Source of the DNA: Parus major
Lineage: Eukaryota; Chordata; Aves; Passeriformes; Paridae
NCBI RefSeq assembly: GCF_001522545.3
Contig: NC_031774.1
Location: 48,663,410 to 48,727,409, forward strand
Reading direction: 5' to 3'
Length of the DNA stretch: 64,000 nucleotides
Position 1 is the first letter of the stretch; each line of letters starts with the position of its first letter. The translations under genes and the position numbers were made by a program. The notes under the pieces are model-generated. The model saw only the letters and a list, made by a program, of their open reading frames with translations. It made no database searches and was not told where the DNA came from. Shown here piece after piece: positions 49,590 to 61,344 of this stretch.

Positions 49590-49618
49590 TTTTTTTTTTT
49601 TTTTTTTCTTTTTTTTTG
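49590..49618. repeat. Poly(T) tract
   Basis: Eighteen T residues, a C, and nine more T residues. There is no visible reverse-oriented retropseudogene adjoining. Confidence 0.92.
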
Positions 49619-49619
49619 G

Positions 49620-50740
49620 TGAGGTTGTTGCCCTTTTAATCACCTTATTTTCAGGACTTACATGTGTGACTGCTGAGACATACACAAAATATGATCAAAT
49701 TGGTACATGAAGCTGAGGGAAGCAATAAGGTATTCTCAGTACTGCATGACTGCAGTTAAGTCATTTTGAAATCAATAATCCCCTCGCAATTCACTGTGCC
49801 ACTTGACTGGACATACAGATGCAGATGCCCTTGTAAATGAATTTACATTGCACTGTGCTTGTAGCCATAAAATCTTTCTTCCCTTCTTGAGTCTATCCCA
49901 TTTTTCCTTACTTCCGTTATGCATATGAAACTCAAATTAAGATTGCATGTAAAGTTGACTAGCTATTCCAGCTTATTTATTGGAAATGAAACTATATAAG
50001 CATACAATATATGGTTTGTTTAAAATTGATTTACCTAACTCTTTCCATAGTCCCAGGCAAATACAATTGTTATACAGCAGAGAATTGTACTGGGGGAAAG
50101 AAGCAGAAGAAAAAGAAAGTATCAATAGATAATTTGCAGCTTGTTTATGGGGACCTTCAGTCTAGTAACAAAGAGGGTAATTCTACAAGTAGAAAAATTA
50201 GACACGATGCTAAATTTGAAATTCTTATTAGTTACAATAAGTGAAGTTTTTAGCATGAAAACTGGGTGTGTTTCAAATGCTATCTCAGCATTGCTTGGAC
50301 ACAAGCTTAGACTGAAGTCCAGGAGATGGGTCATCTCTGGGGAATGCCTTGTTTTCTGGGGGATGAAAGGTTCTTGTTAGCACCTTTCATTGGTCCAGCC
50401 ATGCCTTCTCTTCCCCCTGGACTGTCTGCCTGTTTTTACCCACCTGCCCAGGTGGTGACATCAGGGCACTCTGAATTAGCCAGAAAGAGATGTGTGGTGT
50501 CTGAGATTCAGCTGTATCACAGTCACAGGCTGCAAGGGAAGATGGCATACAGGGAGCCTGAGGTTCATCTGTGCTACAGAAACTTGGCCCTGTGAACTGT
50601 GCAATGGAAGTGTGAATCATGAGCTACAAAGAATGCCATGGCTTAGCGAGCTCCCTAAACTGATTTCTAGGGCTGTGATAACACCAGCCATCATCTTTGG
50701 TGTGTATTGCAACACCATGAAGGAATCCAGGCTCTGACAA
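49620..50740. other. Unique non-coding sequence, GC-richer at its 3' part
   Basis: 50380-50740 is noticeably richer in G and C and runs directly into the CR1 3' end that starts at about 50745. It may therefore be the upstream body of that CR1 copy, but I do not recognise CR1 ORF2 or UTR blocks in it. Open frames here (up to 89 codons) overlap on both strands. Confidence 0.42.
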
Positions 50741-50744
50741 ACCA

Positions 50745-50845
50745 GACATGATATTTGATGGTGACATTCCTGCCCTTGGTGGGACTAGATGATCTTTAAG
50801 GTTCCTTCAAAACCAAGCCACTCTATCCATCTATTATTCTTTGTA
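50745..50845 (+). mobile_element. CR1 LINE 3' fragment, sense
   Basis: GGGACTAGATGATCTTTAAGG followed by TTCCTTCAAAACCAAGCCAC and CTATCCATCTATTATTCT corresponds to the sense 3' UTR and degenerate terminal octamer repeats of avian CR1. Upstream, GACATTCCTGCCCTTGGT matches the preceding block. The copy is diverged and probably 5'-truncated. Confidence 0.85.
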
Positions 50846-50849
50846 TGAC

Positions 50850-52185
50850 CTGGACAGAAGTCTCTAGGATTTTGGCTATCGTAAGCTGCAGGTCTGTAAG
50901 TTCTTCCCCTTCACAAGGAATGACATCTAAAGCAGGAGGACTACAGCATGGTAGGTTCTTGAATTGAAGTCTCAGAACTTGCCTTTTGCTTACAGTCTTT
51001 AGAAACTGCAATACAAGACAAATTATCTCTTTCAGCAATCAGTGTGGGCTGATTTAGAGGAGAAAGTAGAACAGGGCAGCTGAGGAATAATCAATCCAAA
51101 TGAAATGTCTTCCTTAGTCTCAAAAGAGATAGGTTTCAATTCTGAATTTTGCCTTCTTTTCACATTTTATGCATATTTGTATACATATGTATGTATGCAT
51201 GTATGTATTTAAAATACATATACACACACATGCAATATTATTTCTCAGTGTATTTTTTCACTTCAAAAATTCCCAGCTTTTTTTTAATTTTGCACAGCTG
51301 CTGGGCCACAGTGACCTTGTGGTAATCACCTCCCCAGGCTAAGAGTATGCTGTGTTCACAACCTATCATTTTTGCTGAATGTTCTGTGTGTTCTTTTTCA
51401 TTGTTAGGAATTATATCCTTAACTTAAGACTGGGACAATATCCACATGTTACTCATGGAAACCAGGCTGTAGAGAAGACAAATAGCTGGCACATATGGAA
51501 AGAGGAGTAGGTAGGAAATGGCTATGGTTCCTCACATCTAATTTATTAAATAGGCTTCTCTTGGGCTCATATATGCTAAAAGTGCAGAAGTTTTGAGTTT
51601 CTATATTTACTTTAGGCAGCATAACATAACTTCTTTGCTTCAAGGAGGTGGAAAAAGCAGACTACAGAAGGCCTGTGCAATACTCTGTATGCTTGCCTGT
51701 TGTAAATGTGGACATTCCAACCAAAGGTGCATTTATTTTATTGTTAGGCACTATTTTCCATTTTCTGTAGAAACAATAGTTTCTTATTACTCTAAGTTGG
51801 CATGACATAGTGTGAAAAATCAGATGCTGCTTCATGCAGACTGAGAAAGTCACGCACATTTTCACTCTGTCTACAATCTTTCATAACAGCTTCAGTTTGG
51901 AGAGAGAGATCTACCTGCATCTTGTTTTCCATTGCATTAAAAATGCCTCCTTCATTATTTATTTGACAAAAGACAAAGGAAATGAGATCTATGGCCTATA
52001 TTAAGTCATAGATTTTTTTCAATCTTCAGAGATGTACCTGTTTGCCTCATAATCATCACTAAGTCCCTCAATGTTGAGTTGGGACATCTTCATGTTGCTT
52101 AGGAAAAAAAAAAAAATCCTAATCATTGCCACAAATCCTATTATCCCATCCCAAATCTTGAAAAACTTTTTTTTCTGTCACACAT
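50850..52185. other. Unique AT-rich non-coding sequence
   Basis: No gene. A compound GTAT/CA simple repeat is listed separately. A poly(A) run of 13 lies at about 52105-52117. Open frames are at most 71 codons. Confidence 0.5.
51179..51233. repeat. Compound (GTAT)n / (CA)n microsatellite with internal palindrome
   Basis: GTATACATATGTATGTATGC and ATGTATGTATTTAAAATACAT are followed by ATACACACACATGC. The segment ATGTATTTAAAATACAT is self-complementary. Confidence 0.85.
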
Positions 52186-52187
52186 TG

Positions 52188-52341
52188 ATAAAAATCAAGG
52201 CCAGTTGGATGGGGCTTTGAGCAATCTGGTCTAGTGGGAGGTGTCCCTGCCCATGTAAGGGGGGTAGAAACTAGATGATCTTTAAGGCTCCTTCCAGCCC
52301 AAGCCATTCAATGATTCTATAATATTCTATTCTATGATCTG
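52188..52341 (+). mobile_element. CR1 LINE 3' fragment, sense
   Basis: Sense CR1 blocks appear in order: AAGGCCAGTTGGATGGGGCT, TTGAGCAATCTGGTCTAGTG, GGAGGTGTCCCTGCCCATG, AACTAGATGATCTTTAAGG, CTCCTTCCAGCCCAAGCCAT. The terminal TGATTCTAT / ATTCTATTCTATGAT repeats (52312-52339) mark the intact 3' end. It is 5'-truncated at about 52188, a normal outcome of CR1 target-primed insertion. Confidence 0.95.
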
Positions 52342-54925
52342 TAAGTTGTTCTAATTAGCTGTTATGGCTAATCTAACATTTGTGCTATGTCTGGTTGCAT
52401 AGGCATTGCTGAGTCTGGCACAGTGCAAGAAATCCCACATTCTGTGGAACTTTTGAAAGAGACAACACAGAAGAACCAGAAATCCTGCATTCCAATAATA
52501 AAAAATTGAAACAGATTTTGGGTGAAAAATTCAATTTCCTTTGTGTATTTCCACATTCTGGAATTTACTTCTTCATATCATCCAGTTGCCCAAAATTCTG
52601 CCAAAATTCTTTTTCCCTACATGAATGCACACATGCCTCTTTCTTCCTCTGGTCTTCTACCCCTCCATCTGCTTTTCTCCTTTTCTCTCCCTAATCAGAA
52701 TTAACAAGAGAGACTTAAAAAAATTTCTAGCCAAAAAAATGTTAAATTCCTTTGTTTCAATGAAATTACTTTGCTCTGATGAAGCAATGTGTTTTGGATG
52801 AAAGTCTTTTCTGTTGTCATGTTCCCATGAATTCCATTAAAAAAATATAATCATGAAAAACTCAAAGTGAAGTAGAAAGTGCAAATGATATCATCATCAT
52901 CATCTTCATTGTTCTCTTAGAGAAAACCTATCCTGTCACATACCTGAAACTTTCAGCTTGTGTTTTTGTGCTGAAGTAGCACAAAGCAATTAATTTTTTA
53001 TAACTTCAAATCTTTGTTACTGCTAATCTACTAAAGATGTACATGAGACTTCTTTATTTCACTCTTCAGAGGGTTTACATCTATGTATCTATCTCTGTTG
53101 ATGCATATGTGCCTGTATGTATGACTGAAATGAGCAGATTTGCTTGACTTTATGAACTACATGCCAGACCACATCTGAAGAACTGCTGAGATTGCAAAAG
53201 TTCAGTACCACACTCCTCCCTCCATTCTCTCACACTGTGTCTCTCAGTGGTGATAGTTGTGGCCCTTCAATATTTTTAACCATTTAATGATTAAAAGTTC
53301 AGAGAACGAGAAGGATTTTCTTTATGTGTGTGTAGTGTGTGCTCTGTGACTGGAGTTTATGTACTGGACTCCAAAGCAGAACTTTCTTGACCGAGTTACA
53401 TGGTATGGTCAACATTTCAGAAATGTCCAGAGTGAGACTCTGGCCTGCAAAATTCTCAGCACTGGGAAATAGAGATTTTTGAAAAATATGATTATGCACA
53501 AAGCCAGAACAGAAGCTTTTGGATGCTTGTAATGCTTGAAAAATCTTATCCTTTTAACATTGCTTAAATGAGTTCCTGCAAAATATGGCCTCAACTGAAT
53601 GTGTTGAGAAATTTGAATTATGACCCTGCATACTCTTTTCCTACATCTCAGACACATTTCTGCTGTCATTAGTGTTGCTGTCAGTTAGTTAGCTTTAGGC
53701 TCTAGTTACCATGATTAAAATTAGGATGTTCTTACTTTGGAAGTATTTTTCCTGATATCTCACACAAGTAGTAAGAATCTTTTTTTTGTTTTCCCCCCCG
53801 ATTTGCACAGTTCTTGTCAGCTGGTCTTTGCACTGCTGGTCCAGGATAGCATCCTGATTTTCTGAGCGTGTCATCTGGCAATGATGGTTGATATCTTTGC
53901 ATGAATCTAAGGAAAGAATGTGCTTTTTCAAAGGAAGACTTTGACTCTGTCAGAAGCAGGCTGTGTGCTAAAGATTTGTTACTCCATAACAAAAGGCGGT
54001 CACTGATTTGCAGACACAGCTCGCACTGATGTCAACAAAAGCTGCACATAGAGTTCAAGTGTGCAAAGGGGCCCTTTGCCTCTAATTCATCTCAGGGCTT
54101 GCCTTACTTCAATACCCAGCTCTGAGCTGAATGAGATCGGGATATATTTTTAAAGATGTTGGCTGCAGATCCACATTGATGAGAGGTGAGAAAATCCTTG
54201 CAGTTCCATGGACAAGTCGAAAACCTGCCTGAACAAACTGCCAGTTCAACTGTTCTTAAAGCAGCCACAGACCAGGGAATTGCTGCACACAACTGAGTGT
54301 CAAATACTTGCCTGGTGTGTTCTGGCATAATTTCATTTGCTTCTGTGGAGGCATGACGATTTTCATCAGCTAAAGACCTGTTTTTAAAGTATACATATAT
54401 ATTTTGAAGCTCCATCCTCAAAGTTCACAAGTTTGAGGTTTTTTTTGCTGTTTGGTTTTCTTTTTTTCATGTTCAGTTTGGGGTAACAGTTTAATTTCTG
54501 AGCTGTTCCTATCTTGTTTTATTTTCTATTGAAGAATATAGACATGATGAAAACTGTCTAGGGCTGGCAAAAGAATGCTATGTTAAAGCATAACTTCAAA
54601 AGAAAAGCAGCACAATTCTATGCCAAACAAAGGGTTGGGTTTTTTTTAAATAGCCACTTTACCTTTTCTGCCTCTAAATTTGTTCTCTACAGCCTTTCTT
54701 ACACTGATAGCCAGTGTGCTGCAGACTGATAAACAGCAGTCACTGCTGTGACACTGACACTTGTATTGCAGTTAAACCAAAGAAGGAAATCTAGAAATGT
54801 CCTGAAGCAGCCACATGGCAGGAGGAGGGGGGGGAAAGGTAAGTCAGCGTGTAAACAACTCCTGAAGTTTTTAGACACCAGAGTAGAACTTACCTTGAAC
54901 AAAAAATAATCTATGCCTTTACAGT
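52342..54925. other. Unique AT-rich non-coding sequence
   Basis: No gene or further clear transposon is seen. A short (ATC)n run lies at 52890-52905. A poly(C) run lies at about 53793-53799 and a poly(G) run near 54826-54834. Open frames reach 105 codons (54104-54421, minus) without known motifs. Confidence 0.5.
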
Positions 54926-54928
54926 AGT

Positions 54929-55130
54929 CAGAGAATCACAGCTTTGTTAGGGTTGGAAGGGGCGTCTGGAGATCATCCAGTTCAACCCCCCTGCCAAGGC
55001 AGGGTCACCTGGCAGGTTACACAGGAATGTGCCCAGGTGGGTTTTGGATATCTCCAGAGAGGAGATGACCTCCCTGGACAGCCTGTTCCAGCTCAGCCAC
55101 CACAGACCCCAGATAGGCAGGAAAAAGCAG
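54929..55130 (-). mobile_element. CR1 LINE 3' fragment, antisense
   Basis: Antisense CR1 blocks: AGAATCACAGCTTTG, TTAGGGTTGGAAGGGGCGTC, TGGAGATCATCCAGTTCAAC, CCCCCTGCCAAGGCAGGGTC, then GGATATCTCCAGAGAGGAGA and CAGCCTGTTCCAG. The 3' end lies at the low coordinate. This copy looks less diverged than the one at 59449 and belongs to a subfamily with the TCTGGAGATCATCCAG variant. The 157-codon open frame at 54944-55417 (+) overlaps it and is not a gene. Confidence 0.93.
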
Positions 55131-55134
55131 GCTG

Positions 55135-56570
55135 CACAGTAGATGAGATGTTATTTCCTCAGTCAATGAAGCACTGTAGATGGAAAGTTAGAAATTTGTC
55201 ACTGTATTTGGTTATTGCTATTTTGATCATCCTAAAGTGTAAAGAAAGGAGGAATCCTGGTCTCATACAGTTTCTTGAGGAATTTTTGAAGTTGAAGTTT
55301 CCTGCAAAACTCCGTTTTCACCACAGTCATGTGCTAGTCGTTTTAGCAGAGCTGACCAGATCTGGACAGACACTTATCCATCATCTCACATTCAGAGAAA
55401 ATTCAAGACAGTTCTGAACTCTATCCATTGTGGACACCACACATCTGGAAGGGATACACCACTTAATTTCAGGGTTAGAGACATCACAGGCTTTTCACCA
55501 CAGGGCTCCTGGCACATTAATTGAGTGCTCAGCCAAAGCCTCCTTCCCTGGAAGATTCTTCTCTACTTTCTGCAAGCTACTTCTAGAAATCCCTTCATCT
55601 TGGCTTTCTAAAATATGCAGTATAGTCCTAGAAACTTTTTAGGTGTGTGACTTGAACGGTCTGGAGAGTTGGAGTATTCTCCACTGCCAAACCAGCACTG
55701 CTCACAAGCAGTGCATTCTCACTCAAGATCCTTGCAGACCAGAGCGGTCACCATAATTGAAACAGTATCTGTTCAGCATTTAGGCTGAGCTGAGAGTCTG
55801 TTTTCCATGTTCATCACTGCTAAATTAGTTATGCTGTTACTGAGTTGGGAATTAAGAGTTAGGTTTTCAAAGTCTCCAGCATTAAGTTGCCAGTCACTGT
55901 CCCAAACTGTCATTTTGGTTATGCAATTAAATTCTCCCTGAGAGCATTTAAACAGAAACCAGAGTGTGCATCTCCACAGTGTGTTTCACAACCCTTCTTT
56001 TTCATAGAAGGCTGAAGAAAAAAATAATTTTGATAAAATTTTGGGTCACTGTTTCAGATTGTACTATGACAGAGAGCATGAGAGAATTTGTGTGGCCAGC
56101 ATGTCCACCTAGACTAAAATCAAGCTGTACAGTGGAGTCTGAAGTGATCACCCATTGGCTTTGTAATTCCCAGTCTGTATACTTGCAGGCTCAATTCTAT
56201 TGTGAGGAGTTCCCTTTCAACTTTAATTTTCCCTGGCTGATGAAAATGGGAGGATCATTCACCTCTTTGACGTAAACTGTTATGTTTTTGTACATATTTC
56301 AATAGCTGCCACAGAAATTGATGCATTCTAGCAGGAGGCAGAATTATTCAGCCACATATGTGTGCTTTTGCTCATACGTTATACTACGTTCTAATTTTAT
56401 GTGATTGTCATTAATTTACTAACAAATTATTTTTCTTATTTTAGACTGAGAGCAGAGATACTATTTCATGTCGATTGAAACCAGGCATCCTGAATATTTC
56501 CTTGACATATTTTGGTGTATTTCTAAATTGCTTTATCAGTCGTTAAAGCTCAGCTTGCAGTACTTAACAG
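55135..56570. other. Unique non-coding sequence
   Basis: No gene or clear repeat recognised. Open frames of 70 and 103 codons (55430-55642, 55964-56275, both +) show no known domain. Confidence 0.5.
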
Positions 56571-56574
56571 TCTT

Positions 56575-56692
56575 GGCCTTGATCCTATAAGCATGCATAT
56601 GCTTAGCTTTATGCATATAAGCACTCTCATTGAAATCAATATTCATCCACATTACATTAAGTACACACATAAGTGTTTGCAGGATTGAGGCT
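56575..56692. mobile_element. Palindromic MITE-like ancient element
   Basis: The left end GGCCTTGATCCTATAAGCAT and the right end AAGTGTTTGCAGGATTGAGG are imperfect mirror images. The centre holds CTCATTGAAATCAAT, a derivative of the CCCATTGACTTCAATGGG core. The pattern matches the sauropsid repeat family with TTGATCCTGCAAACACTTATGCA-type termini. It is about 118 bp and diverged, with no target duplication recognised. It is the same general kind of element as the one at 23680-23800. Confidence 0.7.
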
Positions 56693-56693
56693 G

Positions 56694-56738
56694 CCTTTTT
56701 TTCTTTTTTTTTTTCTTTTTTTTTCTTCTTTTTTCCCT
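56694..56738. repeat. Polypyrimidine (T-rich) tract
   Basis: T runs of 7 to 10 are broken by single C residues, immediately to the right of the palindromic element. Confidence 0.9.
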
Positions 56739-56739
56739 G

Positions 56740-57045
56740 TATTTATACTATTTTCTATCTGGTGTCTATTGTAGTCTTTTGAGTAAATGATTTGTAGGCT
56801 GAATAGGGCTCTTCAGATCACATTCCTCACAGAATGATACAATTCCTCATGTAGTGCCAGGACCCACTCAAGGCTTTTCAGTTCTGGAGGCAACATTAAC
56901 TTCCACTTCCCCCAAGAGCAAAATTGCATTTTGTGATAATGACACAAAATATTCAATGAGTGTTTGCAGGGAGGTGTTGAGGGCTGAGGGAAGTCAGTAA
57001 GGGCAAAGTGGATGAGGGTCCAGAAAGGCCAGGGGATGTTATGGA
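56740..57045. other. Unique non-coding sequence
   Basis: No recognisable gene. A minus-strand open frame (56813-57232) extends from here through the microsatellite and owes its length to the repeat. Confidence 0.5.
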
Positions 57046-57049
57046 GAAT

Positions 57050-57050
<1 letters not shown>

Positions 57051-57100
<50 letters not shown>
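57051..57100. repeat. (GT)25 microsatellite
   Basis: Fifty bases of perfect GT alternation. This is the longest simple dinucleotide array in the window, likely length-polymorphic and capable of forming Z-DNA. Threonine-histidine or cysteine-valine open frames across it are artefacts. Confidence 0.98.
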
Positions 57101-57103
<3 letters not shown>

Positions 57104-57104
57104 T

Positions 57105-59445
57105 AGGACTATTCCATAAGATCTCAGCAGAGCTCTGTGTTGTGGAGGGAGACAGAGAGGACATGCAGATCTTGGGGAGGAGAGCAGGGACAAAGGCAGG
57201 GAGTACTGCTGTTCTTGGTGGCTGTATATCATGTCCCATCATGATTTGGCTGTGGATCATCTTTTTGCACAATAAATTAAAAAAGGTTTCAGGGAGGCTT
57301 CCTCCTGGAAATGCAAAATCTAATGCTTTCCTGGCTCTCCATTCTTCTTTTCTGAGGAAAAGAAAGCATTATTGAGAGAATGCATCTTGGAAAGTTTCAT
57401 TACAAATGGTCTGTTTTAAATATTAGACCCGTCCAGAACAAATTTCACTTTATTAATATTTTGTGTTAAGATCATTAGGGATGACTTAAAATGTTGGATG
57501 GAATAGAGGACTTTATGCCTTTTACCAGATCTTGTTTGTCAGGCTCTTTAATCCGTCATTTTTCAAGGTCTTTTGGAGATTTTTGAAGAATGATTTGTGT
57601 GTTAATTCATTGCTATTGTTAGAATTCTTCATTTTGCAAAAAAAAAATCAATTTGTGATTGCCATTTGTGCTGACTCTTTGTGTTCCATCTACCACAATG
57701 AGGAAAGGACCAGTCACATCTACTGTTGTTTTCAGTAAATTTATCTCTGACGTTTGTGTGTACCAGCATTGGAATTTTTGTCTTATAATGGTGATAAGAC
57801 AGTTTTGTCTCTTATTTAACTGTATGTAGCTGCATTGAAAAGTAAAACAATGAAATTTATTTTTTTTTTATTCTGTTGAAGTTATAGATATAAAACAGGA
57901 AAAATATGTTTTACTTTTCCCTGAAAATGTTCCTGCAAATCTCGAGTTATGACATTTTATGGTTGTTCATCCATTTAAGTCATGGTTCATCATTCATTAT
58001 TTTTACACTTTTTCCATAGTGTGGGAATCTTTTGTAATAGATTAAGTTTTAATTTGGTTCTTTGGTTAAGTACATGATTGAAGATATTCATCAATTATGC
58101 CCTCCTTTCTCTGTACACATTTCAGTAGCTTGAAATTTAAAAACTGAAGAACTGTGCCTGAAAAGTGTGTTCTTTTTCCACCTGTGTCTATTTTTTAAAA
58201 AGAAAAAAAATACTTCTCCCTAAAACTTAGTTTCTTTTAAACCTTAAGCCTGGGTGGCTACAAGGCTACTTTCTTAGACATGAAGGCATTAATCATATCT
58301 GACAGATTTTTCCCTTCTATAATAAGCAACATTTCTCATAATAAGACATAAAAATAGGACACAAATTAACATGACACACCACAGAAGATCAGTGAGAACA
58401 AACTCAGATTTAAATTTTCAGGCCTTTTGGGGCTATGTTAATTTTTTGCGCCATTAAGTAGTTTCCAGTTTCATTCCCCATTTGTTCTTAGGCAAAACCA
58501 CAACAGAAACATACAATGCATTTCCAGTCTGCACTGGCGGAAGATTCCAGCAGCTCAGCCACACTCTTGTCCTCCAGAGGGCAGTGGGTGTTTCAGGCAC
58601 CCCTTCAGCCCCTGAATTACTGCCACCAACATCTGGCCTTTCCAGAGATTCCCAACAATGGAGCAGTGGGGGCAAGGAATTTCTGCTGGTTGAAAGTGGA
58701 ATTTGGTTTCAATTAAAAATAAAATAAAAAAAAAAAATAAAAGAGAGGGTTTATGAGTTTTATACACTCTTTAATTTACAGGCTTGTATAATACTTATAA
58801 CCACGAAATATCTGGAGTTAGCTCCAGCTCCAGGACTCTCTCTTTTCCACTGTCATGTAACCACCAACATTATTTTAGCTCAAGTGCAAATATATGGTAT
58901 TAGAATTTTTTTTCAAATTTCATTGGCAGATGAGACAGAATGGGGAGTGTAGGGGAAAGTATTCATTTCTCCTGTGTAGTGGCCTCCAAATGCATTATAA
59001 ACTTTTACTGCCTTGGAAAGTGTTGTGGAGTCAGATTAATTTGCATTTGAAAAAGACAGATAGATGGGAACTTCTAAAGAGAAGCTGTGTTGGTCAGAGG
59101 ATTCCATATGGTTGCGAGCAGTCTTCTTCCTGGTCTCAAGGAACCTGTTTTTGAGAGTAAATAACTGAACAAAAACAGATTTCTTGGAAAATTGTTGTTA
59201 TTTAATGCATGCAAAAAAAAGCTTTTATAATAGCCTCAGTCACTCTGGGATTTCTGAAAGAATTACTTCAAACAAATATCAATTTTTAATTGGGAGGCAC
59301 CCAAGAGGGTGGTGATGGTGTGGTCTTTTCCTCTTTTCCTTTATTTTTTTAAAAATTTTCCTGAAGTGGAAAATATTGCAAGGTTCACAGTGCTCTCATT
59401 TTAAATTCCTATCAGACTTTTCTAGCACTAAAAATTTCCACAGGA
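57105..59445. other. Unique AT-rich non-coding sequence
   Basis: No gene or clear repeat other than short poly(A) and poly(T) runs, for example an A-rich tract at about 58716-58745. Open frames are up to 106 codons and unremarkable. Confidence 0.5.
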
Positions 59446-59448
59446 TAT

Positions 59449-59720
59449 CACAGAATCACACAAGGACTGAGACTGGAAAGAACCACTAGAGATTATCCAA
59501 CCCAACCACAATTCTGAGCAGGGTCAACCAGAAAAAGTTTCCCAGGGCTGTGTCCAGTCAAAACTTGAGTATCTCCAAGAATGAAGACTCCTCATCCCTC
59601 ATCGGAACTTAGAAATTCCAAGGAATGTGATTTATTTGCTTCCCATTCTAAGGAATCTTTCCTCATCACCTTGACCTTTCAAGGTGAAAAAGGTCAAGGT
59701 GATGACTGATGAGCTGTTCA
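59449..59720 (-). mobile_element. Diverged CR1 LINE fragment, antisense, with internal hairpin
   Basis: Antisense CR1 blocks: TCACAGAATCACACAAGG, GACTGGAAAGAACCACTAGAG, ATTATCCAACCCAACC, GAGCAGGGTCAACCAGAAAA, GTTTCCCAGGGCTGTGTCCAG and TGAGTATCTCCAAGAATGAA. Substitutions are numerous, so this is an old copy. After GGAATCTTTCCTCATCACC the CR1 alignment breaks at a perfect inverted repeat (59663-59705), and its far boundary is uncertain. Confidence 0.9.
59663..59705. repeat. Perfect 17-bp inverted repeat with 9-nt loop
   Basis: TCATCACCTTGACCTTT (59663-59679) and AAAGGTCAAGGTGATGA (59689-59705) are exact reverse complements separated by CAAGGTGAA. The arms show no mismatch although the surrounding CR1 sequence is heavily diverged. 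Confidence 0.97.
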
Positions 59721-59724
59721 GAAG

Positions 59725-61260
59725 GATATATCAACTGAGGATGTATGGGCTGACAGAACTTCTGAGTAGTCAATGAGAGAATCTTCATCTAAATTACAGA
59801 CACAGTTTCTGATATAACATGAAAAGTAGATTTTAAAAACAAATAAAAATAAAATTATGATTTTATCTCGAAAATTTATGAGTCACAGAAAAACAAGAGA
59901 ACCTGAAAATAAAATGAAAATAATTTACATTTTCATTTTATTTCATTTTTAACTCTTTAAAGTAATAAGCTCAGCACTTAAAGTTGAAGAATCTTACTCG
60001 TAAGAGTGAAGGGTTGAGGAAAGCAGCAAACTATAAAACGTGAAGTCTTCCTTGTCTTCATGTCCCCCTACCTTCTTAACCAATTTAAGATTGTGAGGTA
60101 GTGAGCTTTGTCTATGTGTGAGGCCCAGGTGATACCTCTAGTCTTGCTCACCAAATCATGAAACTTTGTCCAGCTACTGGTGTGTGGTTTTCTACTGGTT
60201 CAGGAAATGACATAACGAATAATGCCATCACCTTAACTTCAGTTGTGGGTAACATTGATAAAAATAAGATTTCAACACATTGTGGAAAGAACCTTACGTG
60301 TACATCCTTTGGTTTAGTTCTAGAATAATTTTTGCATTGTGTGTTTTGTCAATAGATTTCTGTGTGACTAGACAAGACTCTATGTGTTGGATAGGATCCA
60401 TTTCATTCTTTAAATTAGCATTTAAGTGGGCCTGGAGAAAGGAAGAGCCCTTGGTCTCCAGACCAGCATATTTGTCTTTCTTCACTACAGGAATGCAGGC
60501 TGTAGCCAGGTTGCAGACATACTCTCTCAGTTACAGTAAGTGTCCTGACATCCACCTTAACCTTCATGGAAAATAAAATTATTGAATCTCCTCACCTCAA
60601 TTTATACTCTTCAAAACTCTTGCAAAATCTTTAAACAGGTTATTTGGTAGAAATGTTTTAAGTACAAGGTCTCTTCATGCTTCCCTATTGAAATAATGTA
60701 AAAGTTAATGAGGATGCTGAGAGTAAGAAAGGATTATGACTCCACTGCTGGAAGATGAGAACACATGTCTAGGACAGAGACAGACCTTCTGCAAGTGTTC
60801 AGTTCCATAGAACCAGCCTAGAGACTGCATCTCAAAATAAAAAATGCCTAAGGCATTATGCAATAGTCACAAACTGAATATTTCTTGAGAGAGAGCTTTA
60901 GGAGGCAGATAGGTTTGACAACAGACACAAGGTTGCCTGCAAAATTTAGCCACTAGCAAATTTAATGCCTGTGATATCACCATCTTTATCACTATGGGTG
61001 AAAATTAAATACAAATAGATGACTACTAGGATGTCTATATCCTATCTGGAAGCAAAGGTTATACAGAAATATTGTTTGATGTCTGGAAGAAATCTCAGCA
61101 ATACAATTTTGGCCAATATTTTGTAAAGAAAGAACCTTAATATTTGCAGGAGAAAAAGCTGTGATGAAAAGGATATTTGTTTGGATGTTCTGTGCATGTC
61201 AGAAAGAGTGATTTTGTTAACAGAAAGGACAAAAAACTTAAACGGAAAATTAGTCTGGTT
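59725..61260. other. Unique AT-rich non-coding sequence
   Basis: No gene or clear transposon. A pair of AAAATGAAAA / TTTTCATTTTATTTCATTTT tracts at about 59905-59950 gives local inverted-repeat potential. The 98-codon open frame at 60280-60576 (+) has no known domain. Confidence 0.5.
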
Positions 61261-61268
61261 TGAGCTTA

Positions 61269-61339
61269 CATAGAAGGAAAATAGATAGAATAAGTAAAAA
61301 ATAATTTCCTTTCATAGAAGGAAAGTAGATAGAATAAGT
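61269..61339. repeat. 27-bp direct repeat, one mismatch
   Basis: A 27-base unit beginning CATAGAAGGAAA and ending ATAGAATAAGT is present at 61269-61295 and again at 61313-61339, differing at one base (AAAATAG versus AAAGTAG). The copies are offset by 44 bp. Confidence 0.95.
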
Positions 61340-61344
61340 GGTTG

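Noticed and set aside
54944..55417. 157-codon open frame on the plus strand
   Set aside because: Its first part is the antisense strand of a CR1 3' fragment and the rest shows no homology, so it is a repeat artefact.
56813..57232. 139-codon minus-strand frame with a threonine-histidine run
   Set aside because: The run is the translation of the (GT)25 microsatellite, and the frame has no other protein-like feature.
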